Assembly (NCBI RefSeq): GCF_038396675.1
Contig: NC_088922.1
Location: forward strand, 2,327,001 to 2,391,000
Direction of reading: 5' to 3'
Length of the DNA stretch: 64,000 bases
DNA from: Hydra vulgaris
Taxonomy: Eukaryota; Cnidaria; Hydrozoa; Anthoathecata; Hydridae
The notes beneath the pieces are model-generated. The model searched no databases and was not told the origin of the DNA. It saw only the letters and a list, made by a program, of their open reading frames with translations. Position 1 is the stretch's first letter; every line of letters starts with the position of its first letter. A program made the position numbers and the translations under genes. Shown piece by piece: positions 24,430-35,521 of the stretch.

Positions 24430-24800
24430 GCCTAGACAATGAGCACCAATATTACAAACAGGGACACCATCTGTGGCAACATGACGCTGTTAGTACTCTG
24501 ATATTTTACAGCTGTTGATGGAATCAGCCTCTCTGAGGGCTACCACAGACTTCAAGAAACCTGACTACTAGCCGGCCTAAAAACCAAAAAACTAAGTTTT
24601 AGAGCTGTACCCTTATTAGGTGATAATAGAATTAGTTGCCACAAAAAAGACACAACAAAAACCCATGCATTGAATAAAGAAGATCCAGTATTCAACATCC
24701 TAAATCGGAAACAATATACTAAAAATATGTCTGCACCAGCCTAAAAGATAAAGAAAGGGTGCAAAGCTGGTCAACCAATAGAAATTGTTTACCTCTTATA
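24430..24800 (-). pseudogene. LINE 5' region (endonuclease N-terminal side)
   Basis: The minus-strand frame includes CKISEY, RHVATDGVPVCNIGAHCLGH, which continues toward the endonuclease beyond the MITE. Assignment rests on position and this block. Confidence 0.5.
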
Positions 24801-25129
24801 TTCTATATTTATAATTCTCGGAACAATAAATTTATACGTTGAAAACTTTTTTAATGAGATATTTTACTAAAGTAAGTTGAAATATAAGTAGAGATATTTT
24901 ATGCGTCATTTTAAATATGATAAATAATATTTTGTAAATGTTTACTTTATAGATGTTTAAGGTCTTGAAACAATTTATTAGTGGCAAGCAACACTAATTT
25001 CTGTTTGCGCCAAATACAATCCTGCAAGCATGTTTTTGTTTACTATAAAGTTTTTTGTTTTTTAATTATATATAAGTTATATACATATTTTCATACACAA
25101 TTCTTCAGATTTTAAACTTGGTAATGAAT
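24801..25129. other. AT-rich stretch, nothing recognised
   Basis: No coding or repeat signal identified. Confidence 0.4.
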
Positions 25130-25200
25130 TCTGCTCAATAACAAAAGATTATGAGTTGTTAACCAGTGAGGTATAAAACAACAGCAGCAAAAACATAACT

Positions 25201-25435
25201 TTGCACGTCATATATAGACCCCCTTCAGGTAATATAAAAGCATTTAACAAACACTTTAAATGTTTAATTACAAATAATGATATTTGTTACAAACTAATTT
25301 ATTTTGTGGGTGATCTCAATTTAGACTTGCTCGATTATGAAAAAAAAAAGCGTAAGAAATTTTACCAATATTATATTTCGAAATGGTTTCATTCCAACAA
25401 TCAACAAACCAACACGCATAACAAAAAATAGTGCT
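25201..25435 (+). pseudogene. LINE endonuclease fragment
   Basis: MHVIYRPPSGNIKAFNKHFK and YFVGDLNLDLLDYE match the YRPP and GDFN blocks of APE endonucleases in CR1-like elements. Followed by an A-rich frame-broken stretch. Confidence 0.75.
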
Positions 25436-25480
25436 ACATTAATTGATTAAATCATAATTAACAAATTCAAAAACATAAAA

Positions 25481-25610
25481 GTTAAGACGAAATATCGCTG
25501 AAAAAACGAAAGAAAGACGAAAAAAAAAAAGGCGAAATGTCGCTGAAAAAAACATAAACGTTAAGACGAAATGTCGCTTAAAACTGAAATGTTGCTGACA
25601 TTTCAGACCA
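25481..25610. repeat. Short repeated GACGAAATRTCGCT motif
   Basis: Three copies of GACGAAATRTCGCT or its GCGAAATGTCGCT variant, separated by A-rich spacers, interrupt the LINE. Confidence 0.6.
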
Positions 25611-25639
25611 CTTTCCAGTGTTTACAATTTCACTATAAT

Positions 25640-27336
25640 GAAGCTTTCCCAATTATTAGTAAGTTTATCAAAATCAAATCCCAGCAAAATCTTTGGATAA
25701 CACCGGGAATAATAAAGTTATCAAAAAAAAAAAAAAAAAAAACGCTTATACGAAAATTTTATTAAAAAAAGAACTTATAAATACGAAACAAAATATAAAA
25801 ATTAACTAGAAAAACGATGTACAAAAAATGTGACGCATAATGAAAGAGATTATAAGCACTAATGGATTTCCAAAAAACTCATTATAAATAAACGTGAGGC
25901 TACTCATGATTCTATTATCGCTAATTCTTTCAATCATGCGTAAGTTAATACGGGCCCAAGTTTCGCTTTAAAAATAAAAAATGGTAAAAATAGCTTTGAA
26001 TCATTCTTAACCTTTAATAATAATCTTATGGAAAATAATAAGTTATCTGAAAAAGAACAACTTGATGCTATAAATTTATTAAAATCAAATAAAGGTAATG
26101 GAGTTGATGATGTAAGTAGCAATATAATAATTAAATCAATATTTTATTTAAAAACTCCGCTTTTGCACATTTTCAGTCTTTCTTTAAAACATGGAACCTT
26201 TCCTGATAAACTAAAAGCTGCAAGGGTGATACCAGTTCTAAAATCTGGAGATGCAACTTGTTTCGCAAATTATAGAACTTTTTCAATACTACCGTGCTTC
26301 TCAAAAAAATTGGAACATACTATGTACAAAAGACTGTACTATTTCTTATATATTAATAACATTTTTTATAATAAACAATTTGGATTCAAAAAAAGTCTCT
26401 CAACTGATCAGGCAATTGTTCATCTTGTTCAAGATATTCTTAAATCTTTTTATGAAAACAAATATCCTTTAGGCGTTTTTATTGATCTCAGCAAGGCTTT
26501 TGACACTGCAAATCATTATATTTTATTAACCAAATTAAAAAACTGCAGTATTAAACACTCGAACCTTTAATGGTTTAAAAGCTACCTGTCAAATAGACAG
26601 CAATATATTTCTGATAATTACGGAAAAACTAACAACATGAATATATCTTGTGGATTACCACAAGGATCTATATTAGGATCGCTCTTATTTCTAGTATATA
26701 TTAATGATCTAAGAAAATTTTGTAATGTATTAGACACTATGTTGTTTGTAGATGATACTAATACATTTTATGCTCACAATGATATAAATATGTTATTTAA
26801 AACTGTAAACACAGAACTACTATTCCTTGCTGAATGATTTACAGCAAACAAATTATCTCTAAATTTAACTAAAACAAAACATACTTTTTTCTATCACTAT
26901 CACGAACGAGAGAAAATTCCATTAAAACTTCCAATCTTTATCTATCTCATTAAAACTTCCAAATCTTTGTATAAACAATTGCGAAATAAAAATCTTTGTA
27001 TAAACAATTGCGAAATAAAAAGAGAAACATAATTAAAATTTTTAGGAGTATTCCTTGACGAAAATGTATCATATAAAATATATTGAAGGTAAAATATCAA
27101 GGAGTGTGGCCTACTTTATAGGGCAAATCCTGTTTTAAATTTAAGTTGTTTAAAACTTTTATATTTTTCGTTTATTCATTCCTTATTATTTTAATTACGC
27201 TAATATTGCATGGTCTAGTACCAATAAAAATAAATCAACAAAGTTCTTTAATGTGTAAAAACATGCAATCAGAATTATATTCAATGAAAGCCGCTATACA
27301 CCCTCCCAACCTTTATTTACTAAGTTAAATATACTA
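25640..27336 (+). pseudogene. CR1-like LINE reverse transcriptase
   Basis: Begins with a connector (QNLWITPGIIKLSKKK). RT blocks follow: ALNLLKSNKGNGVDDVSS-type start at 26,028, RVIPVLKSGDATCFANYRTF, IDLSKAFDTANHYILLTKL, then GLPQGSILGSLLFLVYINDL (26,650) and LFVDDTNTFYAH, where the catalytic block is VDD. Stops occur at 26,568 and 26,837. A 29-bp direct duplication at 26,958-27,018 breaks the frame. A pogo-type MITE is inserted at 27,336. Confidence 0.85.
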
Positions 27337-27884
27337 GGGAAAAGCGGGGCAAGATGGCGAACGTTTTGAAAGCCCTAAATTATTGCAAAACTATCAGTCA
27401 TGAAGCAGTAATGGTTTGTCAGTATGTTCATTTTATCATAATGATTCATTGCCAGCATGAATTTTTAGTTTAAAAGTAGAAAAACTTGAAATTAAAATTA
27501 AAATAAAAAGTTCATAAATATGTCATCTGGTCACGTGATCGGGGCAAGATAACTTTTTATGCAATTTCTGACTCCAACTATAGTTGTATATAATCTATAA
27601 TTTAACTAAAGAAACATAAAATAAACACGCGTCGAAAAAAAATATTCTTAAAAAAGTTACACTCAAAGGACACCATTCGTTATGAACAACCGAAAGCAAA
27701 GTATTTTTTTTGAAGCGAAAAAAGTAAACATATGCGTATAAAATTGCATTATTAGTATTTAAAAAAACCATTTAACGTTTAAAAATATAAAGTGTAGTTA
27801 TAGTTTCGTTTTCACCCATTTTTTTGTTGAGGTGCTATGTGAAAAGCCGTCTTACCCCATTCGCCGTCTTGCCCCGCTTTCCCC
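27337..27884. mobile_element. pogo-type MITE within the LINE
   Basis: Inverted ends about 25 bp long (left GGGAAAAGCGGGGCAAGATG; right complement GGGGAAAGCGGGGCAAGACG) are flanked by TA on both sides. 548 bp, non-coding. A further partial copy of the end follows at 27,887-27,910. Confidence 0.8.
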
Positions 27885-27910
27885 TAATTCGCCATTTTGC
27901 CCCGCTTTTA

Positions 27911-28180
27911 ATCTCTTATTTAAAAATAATCAGAATAAATACTTAATTAGATGTTCAAGTAACACCTATATACAACCCAAAAGTTATTTTGCCGTAACTG
28001 AGTTTTCAATTTCAATTAGAGGACCAAAGGCATGGAATAAAATACTCACAACTTAAAACTCTTGCAATGTTAAATGAGTTTAAGGCTAAACCTAGACAGT
28101 TATTTCTAAAAAATAATCTACCACAAAACTATTTCTAAAAATGCAAAATTTCCTTATGATTGATCTATTAATTAAATGAA
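27911..28180 (+). pseudogene. LINE RT C-terminus after the MITE
   Basis: FKNNQNKYLIRCSSNTYIQP and FSISIRGPKAWNKIL match the last coding block of the LINE at 1-1.4 kb (NRGPLLWKRF). Ends about 30 bp before the pogo insertion. Confidence 0.7.
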
Positions 28181-28185
28181 AAGTA

Positions 28186-28600
28186 GGGGAACCTGTTGTA
28201 CCTTTGACCACGTTGTACCTTTGGTCACTCTACTCTGTTGGCTTACTATTATTATTTAAAAAAAACGGGAAGTGTCATTTGAAATAGTAGTCCATGACAA
28301 CTCTTCTTATCGTAAAACATTATACTTGGGATAGATGGTATTGATCCGCAAGCAATTATAAGTTTTGACTCTTAAAAAGTAAATATTTGTGTTAATCTTA
28401 TTCTGATTTTAAAACTGTGATAAATTGTTGTTTGATTCATCTACGACATTATAAACATTACCCAACATCTTTTTTTGTTATGGAAAATTTTGGATGATTA
28501 TGTCTGACTGTAAATGGGGATTAAGAAAATAACTGTTAAAGAAACCCATCTCGTGTACCTTTGACCAGTCATGGACGTTGTACCTTTGACCAATAAAAAC
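28186..28600. promoter_or_regulatory. Left end: TIR and sub-terminal transposase-site array
   Basis: Copies of GTTGTACCTTTGACCA-like sequence occur at 28,195-28,211, 28,212-28,228 (with GGTCAC), 28,553-28,567 and 28,576-28,594. Likely binding sites for the N-terminal DNA-binding domains of the transposase (inference). Confidence 0.75.
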
Positions 28601-30290
28601 TGCTTCCTCTGTAATTTGCGGACTTTAAGAGGGCAAGATTATAAAATTTATAATCTACCTTATTAGGCGTCGTCTGTGCTTTATTGCTTTTTAATGCAAA
28701 ATTGTTTCTAGTATTATGATGATGAAATAATTCCATTGAATTTTAATGCAATTCACTATTTATTCTTGAACCACTACTACACTTAGAATAATCAATTTTG
28801 TTAATTTAGTTGGACAGCTGAAGCAATATTATTGTCAAGTTCATTTTATTACCTAGTTTCTGCTCGCTATAGTAGGTACGTGAGTAAAAAATTTCAAATT
28901 GTTTGAATACTATAATGTTAAATATCATTAGAAAGAGGATTATTACAGTATTTTAAAGGTGAAAAAATTATCAAAATCGAACAATTGGTTTAAAAGTTAT
29001 GACGGTTTAAGTAGCGATTTTTTCTATTTATGGATTTGTTGAAGAAACTGTGGTCAAAATAATGTTTTTCTTCACTTAAATTGTCATAACTTTGCCAATT
29101 CTTATCGAAATACAAATATCTTGGTGTCAAAAGATAGGTGTAAGAGTGGGTTACAACTTTATGTTAAACTCTAATCACCGGGTGTATCGGATGGACAGAG
29201 GGGGCACCAAACCACCACCTCGCCCGTATAAAACTGGACACTTTTTTCAGAATTTTTTTTTTTTTAAATTACATAAGCAATATAAATACACAAAAAAGTT
29301 ATTTTAAATTTATAGTAAACCACCAAAATATACGAGAGGTGAATGTTAGCAATAGAGGTGGGTGTGGTGGCGATTGGTGTATCACACCCTAGGATCAAAA
29401 ACGACTTGATTTTATAAATATTTATATCTTTACTATAATGAGTAAAATTAGTACACAATATAAAATTATGTTATACAATCTTACGTATAAAAGTGGTGTT
29501 TCTATTACAAAGGGGCGTATGCCCACCACCTGCCTACCCCCCCCCCCCCATTCTCCACCCAACCTAAAAAAAAAATTTTTTTTTTCAAAATTTGAACAAA
29601 TTTAAAAAAAAATTAAAAAATTGGAAATAAATTAAAAAATAAATTCATACCAGACAACCACCAAATATGGGAGGTTAATGTAAAACTCACAGTAGATATG
29701 TTGATGATGTTTTAGTACTATAATATCAAAAAATGTTTCAATTCTTGAAATATCTGATTGAATATTTAAAGTACAACAACAAAGAAGTAAAAAACATATT
29801 CCACTAGATTAAAAGATACATTAGTGTTGCATCCATGGTCATAAGAGAGTGGAGTTTAAAAGAGGGCGTATCCAAATATGTCATAAGAAAGAGGCATTCT
29901 AATGCCCTTTCCACTTTTTACCAAAAATTATTATTTAATTGGATATATATTACAAAAAAAATTATACAACTACTAATGTGGGGCTATAAGTCAATTGGCT
30001 GTAAAAAATATGTCATCTTTCTAACCAAGTATAGCAAAAACCTATAATAAAGTCTTTCATGTGATTATTACATTAACAGAAGTAAGGACCATACAGTATA
30101 GTTAACGAGCTAGCCATTTTGTTTGGTTAACAAACAAATTTTCTGTTTCAAAATAAAAAATAAATAAAATATTAAAAAATAATAATAATATAAAACTGTT
30201 TTAAAGAAAATACAATATATTTTTGTCTTGGCTTTTAGTGAATGATAAAAATAATTAATTCCAAAAACGAAACTGTTTTAACCATTTTTA
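28601..30290. other. Inserted or unrecognised sequence inside the pogo element
   Basis: AT-rich with short C-runs (29,537-29,550). Two blocks (29,190-29,345 and 29,500-29,670) share CACCACC-rich and GGGAGGT-type words, suggesting a diverged duplication. No coding signal. Confidence 0.35.
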
Positions 30291-30341
30291 ACGATAGACA
30301 CCACGTGAAGGTAAGCCAGAGCCGTCTATCAAAAAATTTAA

Positions 30342-30660
30342 CAAGTCACAACACTTGCTGTATTATTTAGGCAAGTCACAACACTTGCTGTATTATTTAG
30401 GCAAGTCACAACACTTGCTATATAATTTATGCAAGTACAACACTTGCTGTATTATTTAGGCAAGTCACAACACTTGCTATATTATTTTGGCAAGTCACAA
30501 CACTTGCTATATAATTTATGCAAGTCACAACACTTGCTGTATTATTTAGGCAAGTCACAACACTTGCTGTATTATTTAGGCAAGTCACAACACTTGCTGT
30601 ATTATTTATGCAAGTCACAACATTTGCAATACATTTTTGGCAAGTCACAACACTTGCAGT
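30342..30660. repeat. 11 tandem 30-bp palindromic units
   Basis: Each unit is GCAAGT-CACAAC-ACTTGC (6-bp perfect stem, 6-nt loop) plus an AT spacer (TGTATTATTTAG). One unit has a 1-nt deletion in the loop (30,431). It starts 10 nt after the stop codon of the minus-strand frame. Confidence 0.95.
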
Positions 30661-30669
30661 GTTATTAAA

Positions 30670-31230
30670 TTAATTAAATTGTAACTCACCGGAAACAACA
30701 TCAGCAGCAAGCTGGATCTTTTTCATGCAATAGTCAACAGCTTCATTATCAGTTTCATCATCTTTCCAGTAAGAAATGGTGTAAATGAAGTCATTTTTTC
30801 TTTTATTAACTTTTTTTACTCTGCCGCGATATAAAACACTTTTGCATGTCTTTGGATCGTACCATTCATGTTCTAGTTTCTTCCCAACAATTCTATCTGA
30901 CATGACATCTTCTAAATCAAATAGTTGGTCATTGGATAAGTGCTTATATGAATTAATAATCTCTTCAAAATTTAGTTTAGATAGGTCACGCTCTAACTTT
31001 CTTTTTTCTTTTTCATCCATTTTTTGGCGCTTGATTTTTTGTCTTTTGCAAATCTCATCTCCTACTTTGCATCGATAGAGTCGATTTGTAAATCTGTTTT
31101 TACGTGCTACATTAATTGACCATTTAACAATCTTTTCTCTTAAACTTAAATCTAGAGTGTCTAGATAGTCGACAGTCCTATTCTTTTTTGATCTAAGAAC
31201 TGTATTTGATAAAGAACTGTATTTGATAAC
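30670..31230 (-). pseudogene. C-terminal region of the transposase-like protein, Spindlin/Tudor-like domain
   Basis: An open minus-strand frame covering the equivalent of 8,460-8,943. It runs from SKKNRTVDYLDTLD through a basic linker to MDEKEKRKLERDLSKL (31,020), then VMSDRIVGKKLEHEWYD, SVLYRGRVKKVNKR, YTISYWKDDE and QLAADVVSGELQFN with a stop at 30,670. The pattern of a conserved W, then GRV, Y-ISYW, acidic residues, and a closing D/GEL motif is Spindlin/Tudor-like. The frame is intact over 180 codons, unlike the plus-strand copy, although no catalytic part remains. It could be translated only as a fragment. Confidence 0.55.
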
Positions 31231-31379
31231 TAATAGTAAATGACTAAATACTAAATTAATTCATATAATAGGGATATAACTGACTGATCCTCTGTAAAGC
31301 AAGTTCATCTAAACAAATTAAATTAACTTTATTTTTACAAAGTAATATAAAAATTTGCATATAGTAAGTCATTTGTATA

Positions 31380-31458
<79 letters not shown>

Positions 31459-31482
31459 TAGTAAAAAACACTTATCTAACTT

Positions 31483-31530
31483 TTATCTTCGACTTGAAGT
31501 TTCATCATTGCTGGATCATCAGGAAGAGTA
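31483..31530 (-). ncRNA. Hammerhead ribozyme motif (left arm)
   Basis: Minus strand: stem I strand TCTTC, core CTGATGA (31,522-31,516), stem II region, GAA (31,503-31,501), short stem III ACT-TCA-AGT, cleavage C at 31,491 (GTC), return stem I GAAGA. Stem II (CCA-GCAA-TGA) has one C-A mismatch relative to the 52.8 kb copy, so activity may be reduced. Confidence 0.75.
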
Positions 31531-31537
31531 CATTTAC

Positions 31538-31636
<99 letters not shown>

Positions 31637-31642
31637 AATGTA

Positions 31643-31688
31643 CTCTTCCTGATGATCCAGCAATGATGAAACTTCAAGTCGAAGATAA
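31643..31688 (+). ncRNA. Hammerhead ribozyme motif (right arm)
   Basis: CTGATGA at 31,649-31,655, stem II 31,656-31,667, GAA 31,668-31,670, stem III 31,671-31,679, cleavage nucleotide C31,680. Stem I is TCTTC/GAAGA. Same C-A mismatch in stem II as the left arm. Confidence 0.75.
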
Positions 31689-31712
31689 AAGTTAGATAAT
31701 TGTTTTTTACTA

Positions 31713-31782
<70 letters not shown>

Positions 31783-31786
<4 letters not shown>

Positions 31787-32730
31787 AAAATAACTACCGA
31801 GCTATTGAAAAAAGAAAGTAACTAACTGATGTTGTTGGCTGACGCCATTTCACAACTTAGAGCATCTAAAACAGCAAAAGAAATATTTAAGTTATACATA
31901 AAGGTTTAGATAGTGGCCAAATAATAATTTAAAATTAATTTAATAAATTTATATAAAAATAACTTATTTATTAGTTATAAATTATAATCTAAAGGCTTTC
32001 CTTGTTAAATAAAGACAACGTTCAAACTTCAAATTAGATATGATTCAAAACTAATTTGATTCATATATAAACTGTATTATGAATATGATACAAAATACTA
32101 TGTGAAACCTTTATTTTCTTTCTCCATTTTGTTTCTAAATAAAATATAAAATTTAAGTCTTATTTTATTATTTACTAAAAATCCTTTTAAAAAAACAATT
32201 TTGTTTAAATTTACATATTTTTAAATCATATTTTCACTATAAAGTATCTAGGTTTATAATATCAATTTATGAAATAAGTTAAATATTGCTAATAATATTA
32301 TTAATATGAATATTATATATAAAAAATATATATATATACAAATAATCAATGGACCCCTCTGTCTCCCGCGCTAACAACAGGGAAAATGTAAATTAGGTAA
32401 CAAAAGTGCAGCAAGAAATAGGGTGACTGCTACATAATATTTTTCAACGAAATTTGGCAGTTGCATAGATAATTGAATAACCTAAAAATAAAAATTGAAT
32501 AGATAAAATATTGACTATATCCTGGACATTAATTTCACCACAGAAGTACAACTAAAACTTTGACATCAATAAACTCGGTAATTTATCAATTGAGTATAAT
32601 TAAAACCAAATTAATAATAAGCTTCAACTATTCTTCTTTCTAAAAATACTCTATGTTGATAACGAATACTAAAAAGTTATTTCAGAAAGCCTTCCTCAAG
32701 CACGCTAACTTTGAAGAGACTGCGAAAATC
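31783..32730. other. AT-rich stretch, nothing recognised
   Basis: No convincing coding or repeat structure. Confidence 0.4.
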
Positions 32731-32791
32731 GTGGCACAAAATTTTAGCACAAAATTCGGTTCCGTAAAACGCAATTGTCACGTACCTAGCT
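32731..32791 (+). repeat. Dispersed repeat shared with 4,983-5,042
   Basis: About 60 bp similar to the reverse complement of 4,983-5,042. Lies just upstream of the pogo transposase start. Confidence 0.6.
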
Positions 32792-32851
32792 ATAGGAAAT
32801 TAAATGTATCGAAATAGTTAATTAATTTTGTTAATATATTTTAGTTTTAAA

Positions 32852-34777
32852 ATGCCAAGGAGCAAGGTTGGTGTTTTTCGCAAAAAGATTTCCGAAATGG
32901 CAATGCTAAATGCAGTGAATTTTGTGCTTCAACAAAAAATGAGTTTAAGTGAAGCTGCAAGACATTGCAGCATTAAAAAGTCAACTTTAATATATCAGTT
33001 GAAGCAGTTTAAAAAATCTGGTAGTTGCGAATATTTATATTCACATACCAAACCAAAAAAAGTATTCTCAACTGAAGAAGAATTAATTTTGGTAAACTAC
33101 TTGGCAGATGCTGCAAATATGCATTATGGACTTACATTAAAGCAGATAAGATCCTTTGCATATGAGTATGCTTTAGCAAATCATAAAAAAATTGAAACTT
33201 CATGGATGAAAAGTAAATGTGCAGGTGAACAATGGCTGCGAGATTTTCGCAAAAGATATAATAACAAGCTATCTCTACGTAAACCACAACCTACAAGTCT
33301 TGGTAGATCTTCTGCATTCAATAGAGAAACTGTAAGAATTGTATATAAAAATTACAAAAATGTTTTAGAACGTTATCATTTTGACCCATCAAATATTTGG
33401 AACTGTGATGAAACAGGAATTACCACAGTCCACGTACCACCAAAAATTCTAGCTCCAAAAGGTAAAAAACAAATAGGGAGCATAACTAGTGCTGAACGAG
33501 GCAACAATGTAACAATGATTGCAGCCATTAATGCTACTGGAAATAGCATCCCACCATTACTTGTATTTCCACGTGCTAAATTCAAAGACTACATGTTAAA
33601 TAATTGTCCTCCTGGAAGTGTAGGAGCAGCTAATAAGTCTGGATGGTCAAATGAAGTCATTTTTGTGCAATTTCTTGAACATTTTATTAGTAATGTGCGA
33701 CTGTCAATTAAAAAACCTGTTCTTTTATTAATGGATAATCATGAGAGTCATGTAAACATTTCTGTTATTGAGTTAGCAAAAAAATCAGGCATAGTTTTAA
33801 TGATATTTCATCCTCACACAACCCATAAAATGCAACCTCTTGATCGTGGTGTTTTTGGACCATTTAAAACTTTTTATAACAATGCCATGAATAACTGGAT
33901 GATATCACCAGGCAATGCTGGTAAACCAGTCACAATTTATGATATATCCTACTTTGTTGGTCAAGCTTATCCTCATGCTTTTGTACCAAATAATATTATA
34001 AACAGTTTTAAATGTACTGGATTTTATCCATTTAATAAAAATATTTTTACTGATATTGACTTTTTAGCTGCAAATTTTGCTGATAGGCCAATAGTGAATA
34101 CTGAAGCTTGCCTTTCTAATGAGATTATTGATGTTAAAACTGCTCCATCCAGTGTACCATCAACGTCATCTATTGTTTTAGGGGAAATCCCTACTGTGAG
34201 TTTACCATCAAGATCAATTGTTTCACCTGAGATAATACGACCTCATCCTAAAGCCAAATTAAGAAAAACAAATACTTCAAAAAGACGTAATAGAAAATCA
34301 TGTATTTTAACTGATACCCCTAAAATTAAAGTTATTCTAGATTCAAAATCTAATAACCAACAATTTAAAAAGACCTCTTCAAGCAAAAGAAAAAAAATGG
34401 CAAAGCAGATTATTTTTAGTCAGTCTGACATATGTTTAAATGATGAAAGCTCTAATGAAATTGATTTTGGAGTAAATATACTTGATAATGAAAGTGAAAT
34501 TGTTTCTGGAGATTTTTTAATTGTCAAGTTGGCTGGAAAGAAATGCTCTAGATTTTATGTAGCAGAAGTTTTAGAAGTTGTTGGTATAGTTTACAAAATT
34601 AAGTATCTTAAGAAATCAGGAGACTTTTGTAACAAGTTTATAAGAGAAGATGACAATCTTTATGATTTGGAACTTAAGGATATTATTATGAAACTTCCAC
34701 CACCAAGTATTGGTCATGGTTCATCTAAGCGTCAGTATCTTATGTTTGATGTTGATCTGACTATTTGCAATAGTTAA
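32852..34777 (+). CDS. pogo/Tigger-type transposase, intact
   Basis: A 641-residue transposase that would cut and paste the surrounding element. The N-terminal helix-turn-helix of Psq type spans about 5-60 (FRKKISEMAMLNAVNFVLQQ; LSEAARHCSIKKSTLIYQLK). A CENP-B-like second DNA-binding domain spans about 70-150 (FSTEEELILVNYLADAANMH; WLRDFRKRYN). The DDE domain spans about 175-420: catalytic Asp in NCDETG, MDNHESH and MQPLDRGVFGPFK. A Ser/Lys-rich linker is followed by a C-terminal domain (GDFLIVKLAGKKCSRFYVAE...FDVDLTI) often found in this family. I chose MPRSKVG at 32,852 over the upstream in-frame ATG at 32,828, because PRSK-type starts are usual and a TTTTAG acceptor-like site lies between. 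Uninterrupted frame between perfect TIRs, so likely active or recently so. Confidence 0.93.
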   Translation: MPRSKVGVFRKKISEMAMLNAVNFVLQQKMSLSEAARHCSIKKSTLIYQLKQFKKSGSCEYLYSHTKPKKVFSTEEELILVNYLADAANMHYGLTLKQIRSFAYEYALANHKKIETSWMKSKCAGEQWLRDFRKRYNNKLSLRKPQPTSLGRSSAFNRETVRIVYKNYKNVLERYHFDPSNIWNCDETGITTVHVPPKILAPKGKKQIGSITSAERGNNVTMIAAINATGNSIPPLLVFPRAKFKDYMLNNCPPGSVGAANKSGWSNEVIFVQFLEHFISNVRLSIKKPVLLLMDNHESHVNISVIELAKKSGIVLMIFHPHTTHKMQPLDRGVFGPFKTFYNNAMNNWMISPGNAGKPVTIYDISYFVGQAYPHAFVPNNIINSFKCTGFYPFNKNIFTDIDFLAANFADRPIVNTEACLSNEIIDVKTAPSSVPSTSSIVLGEIPTVSLPSRSIVSPEIIRPHPKAKLRKTNTSKRRNRKSCILTDTPKIKVILDSKSNNQQFKKTSSSKRKKMAKQIIFSQSDICLNDESSNEIDFGVNILDNESEIVSGDFLIVKLAGKKCSRFYVAEVLEVVGIVYKIKYLKKSGDFCNKFIREDDNLYDLELKDIIMKLPPPSIGHGSSKRQYLMFDVDLTICNS

Positions 34778-35521
34778 TATATTTTACTCTTTTATCATTG
34801 TATTTTTTGTTGTCATCATTAAGATATTTTCTATAAAAAGCATTATGATCATATGTAAATGAATATAGACCGCCAGCTAACATAAGTTATAAAAATATAT
34901 TTTTGCTCTTTTCTTATCTAAAATAATAAAAATAACTGTATATATTAGAAAATATGTTTTGTACAATTAAATCGCGTTTAAAGTTTTGGACCTTAATCCT
35001 AATTATTTCATGTAAGTAGCATCTAACTAAAGAAAATATGTGACTTTATCTAAATTGTTATAATAACTGATTTTATTGAAAAAAATTAGTAATACTGAGT
35101 ATCGTAACTTTAATACACAGGTCTTTGCAAGATTGTAAGGATTGATTTTTCTAGTTTTTTTTTAGACAATTAGGATTGATTACAAAATAATTAGATTTTT
35201 TTTATTGATATAAGATGGACCAAAAGTTTCTATATAATATATAACAAGCTAAAATATTAAAAAGGGTTCAAACATTGCGTGATTTTTTAATAATAACATT
35301 TTGGTCAAAGGAACAACGCGCATCGGTCAAAGGTACAACGTACGTGTTGTACCTTTGACCAATAGACTTCTTTTTTTAAAACGCGGGAAAAAGATACTTC
35401 TTGGTCAAATGAAAAAAAAGTTCTAAGTATAATTTTTGGGCAAAATATAAGAGAATATTATAAAGTTTGAATGGTTTGGATTTACTCAATAGGCTACGCA
35501 AAAAACGCCTTAAAGCAAAAA
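34778..35521. promoter_or_regulatory. Right end of pogo: 3' UTR and sub-terminal sites
   Basis: AT-rich 3' region with TTGGTCAAAGGAACAACG (35,301-35,318), CGGTCAAAGGTACAACG (35,324-35,340) and an inverted copy GTTGTACCTTTGACCAAT (35,346-35,363). The TIR copy of the motif follows at 35,522. Confidence 0.7.

Larger units (their letters stand above)
18850..24800 (-). mobile_element. Degenerate LINE with APE endonuclease and RT, broken by insertions
   Basis: Minus-strand pieces occur in the correct order for one non-LTR element: leader and endonuclease (24,430-24,800; 23,560-23,915), RT N-terminus (22,505-22,800), RT core (20,220-20,625), RT C-terminus (19,120-19,560) and a 3' end with A-rich tail near 18,850-18,905. 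The 3' end matches another copy at 53,920-54,640 (GGTTGCTTGTAGCC/GGTTGCTTGCAGCC). Inserted within it: a fold-back MITE, a retroposon 3' end, a hAT fragment and a plus-strand CR1 fragment. Multiple stops and frameshifts; inactive. Confidence 0.7.
30298..31230 (-). mobile_element. Second copy of the transposase-like element, 3' part
   Basis: Minus-strand coding end (31,230-30,670) followed by 11 palindromic 30-bp repeats and the end motif at 30,298-30,340 (GATAGACACC...GTCTATC, itself a 7-bp inverted repeat). Matches the plus-strand relic at 8,480-9,125 in coding order and terminus. 5' truncated. Confidence 0.7.
31377..31782. repeat. (TA)n-embedded palindrome built from two PLE ends
   Basis: Arms at about 31,456-31,540 and 31,632-31,716 are inverted copies with one clear difference. 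They are separated by (TA)n and flanked by (TA)n on both outer sides. Each arm contains a hammerhead core facing outward and ends with the AAGTTAGATAA...TTTTTTACTAA terminus that also follows other hammerheads here. Confidence 0.85.

Noticed and set aside
30342..30660. CRISPR-like array (regular palindromic repeats with spacers)
   Set aside because: The spacers are near-identical AT sequence, not unique, no cas gene is present, and the array is the 3' end of a eukaryotic transposon found again at 8,985.
32828..32851. Start of the pogo transposase at the first in-frame ATG
   Set aside because: The added residues (MLIYFSFK) are hydrophobic and unlike the family; the next ATG gives the usual basic start.
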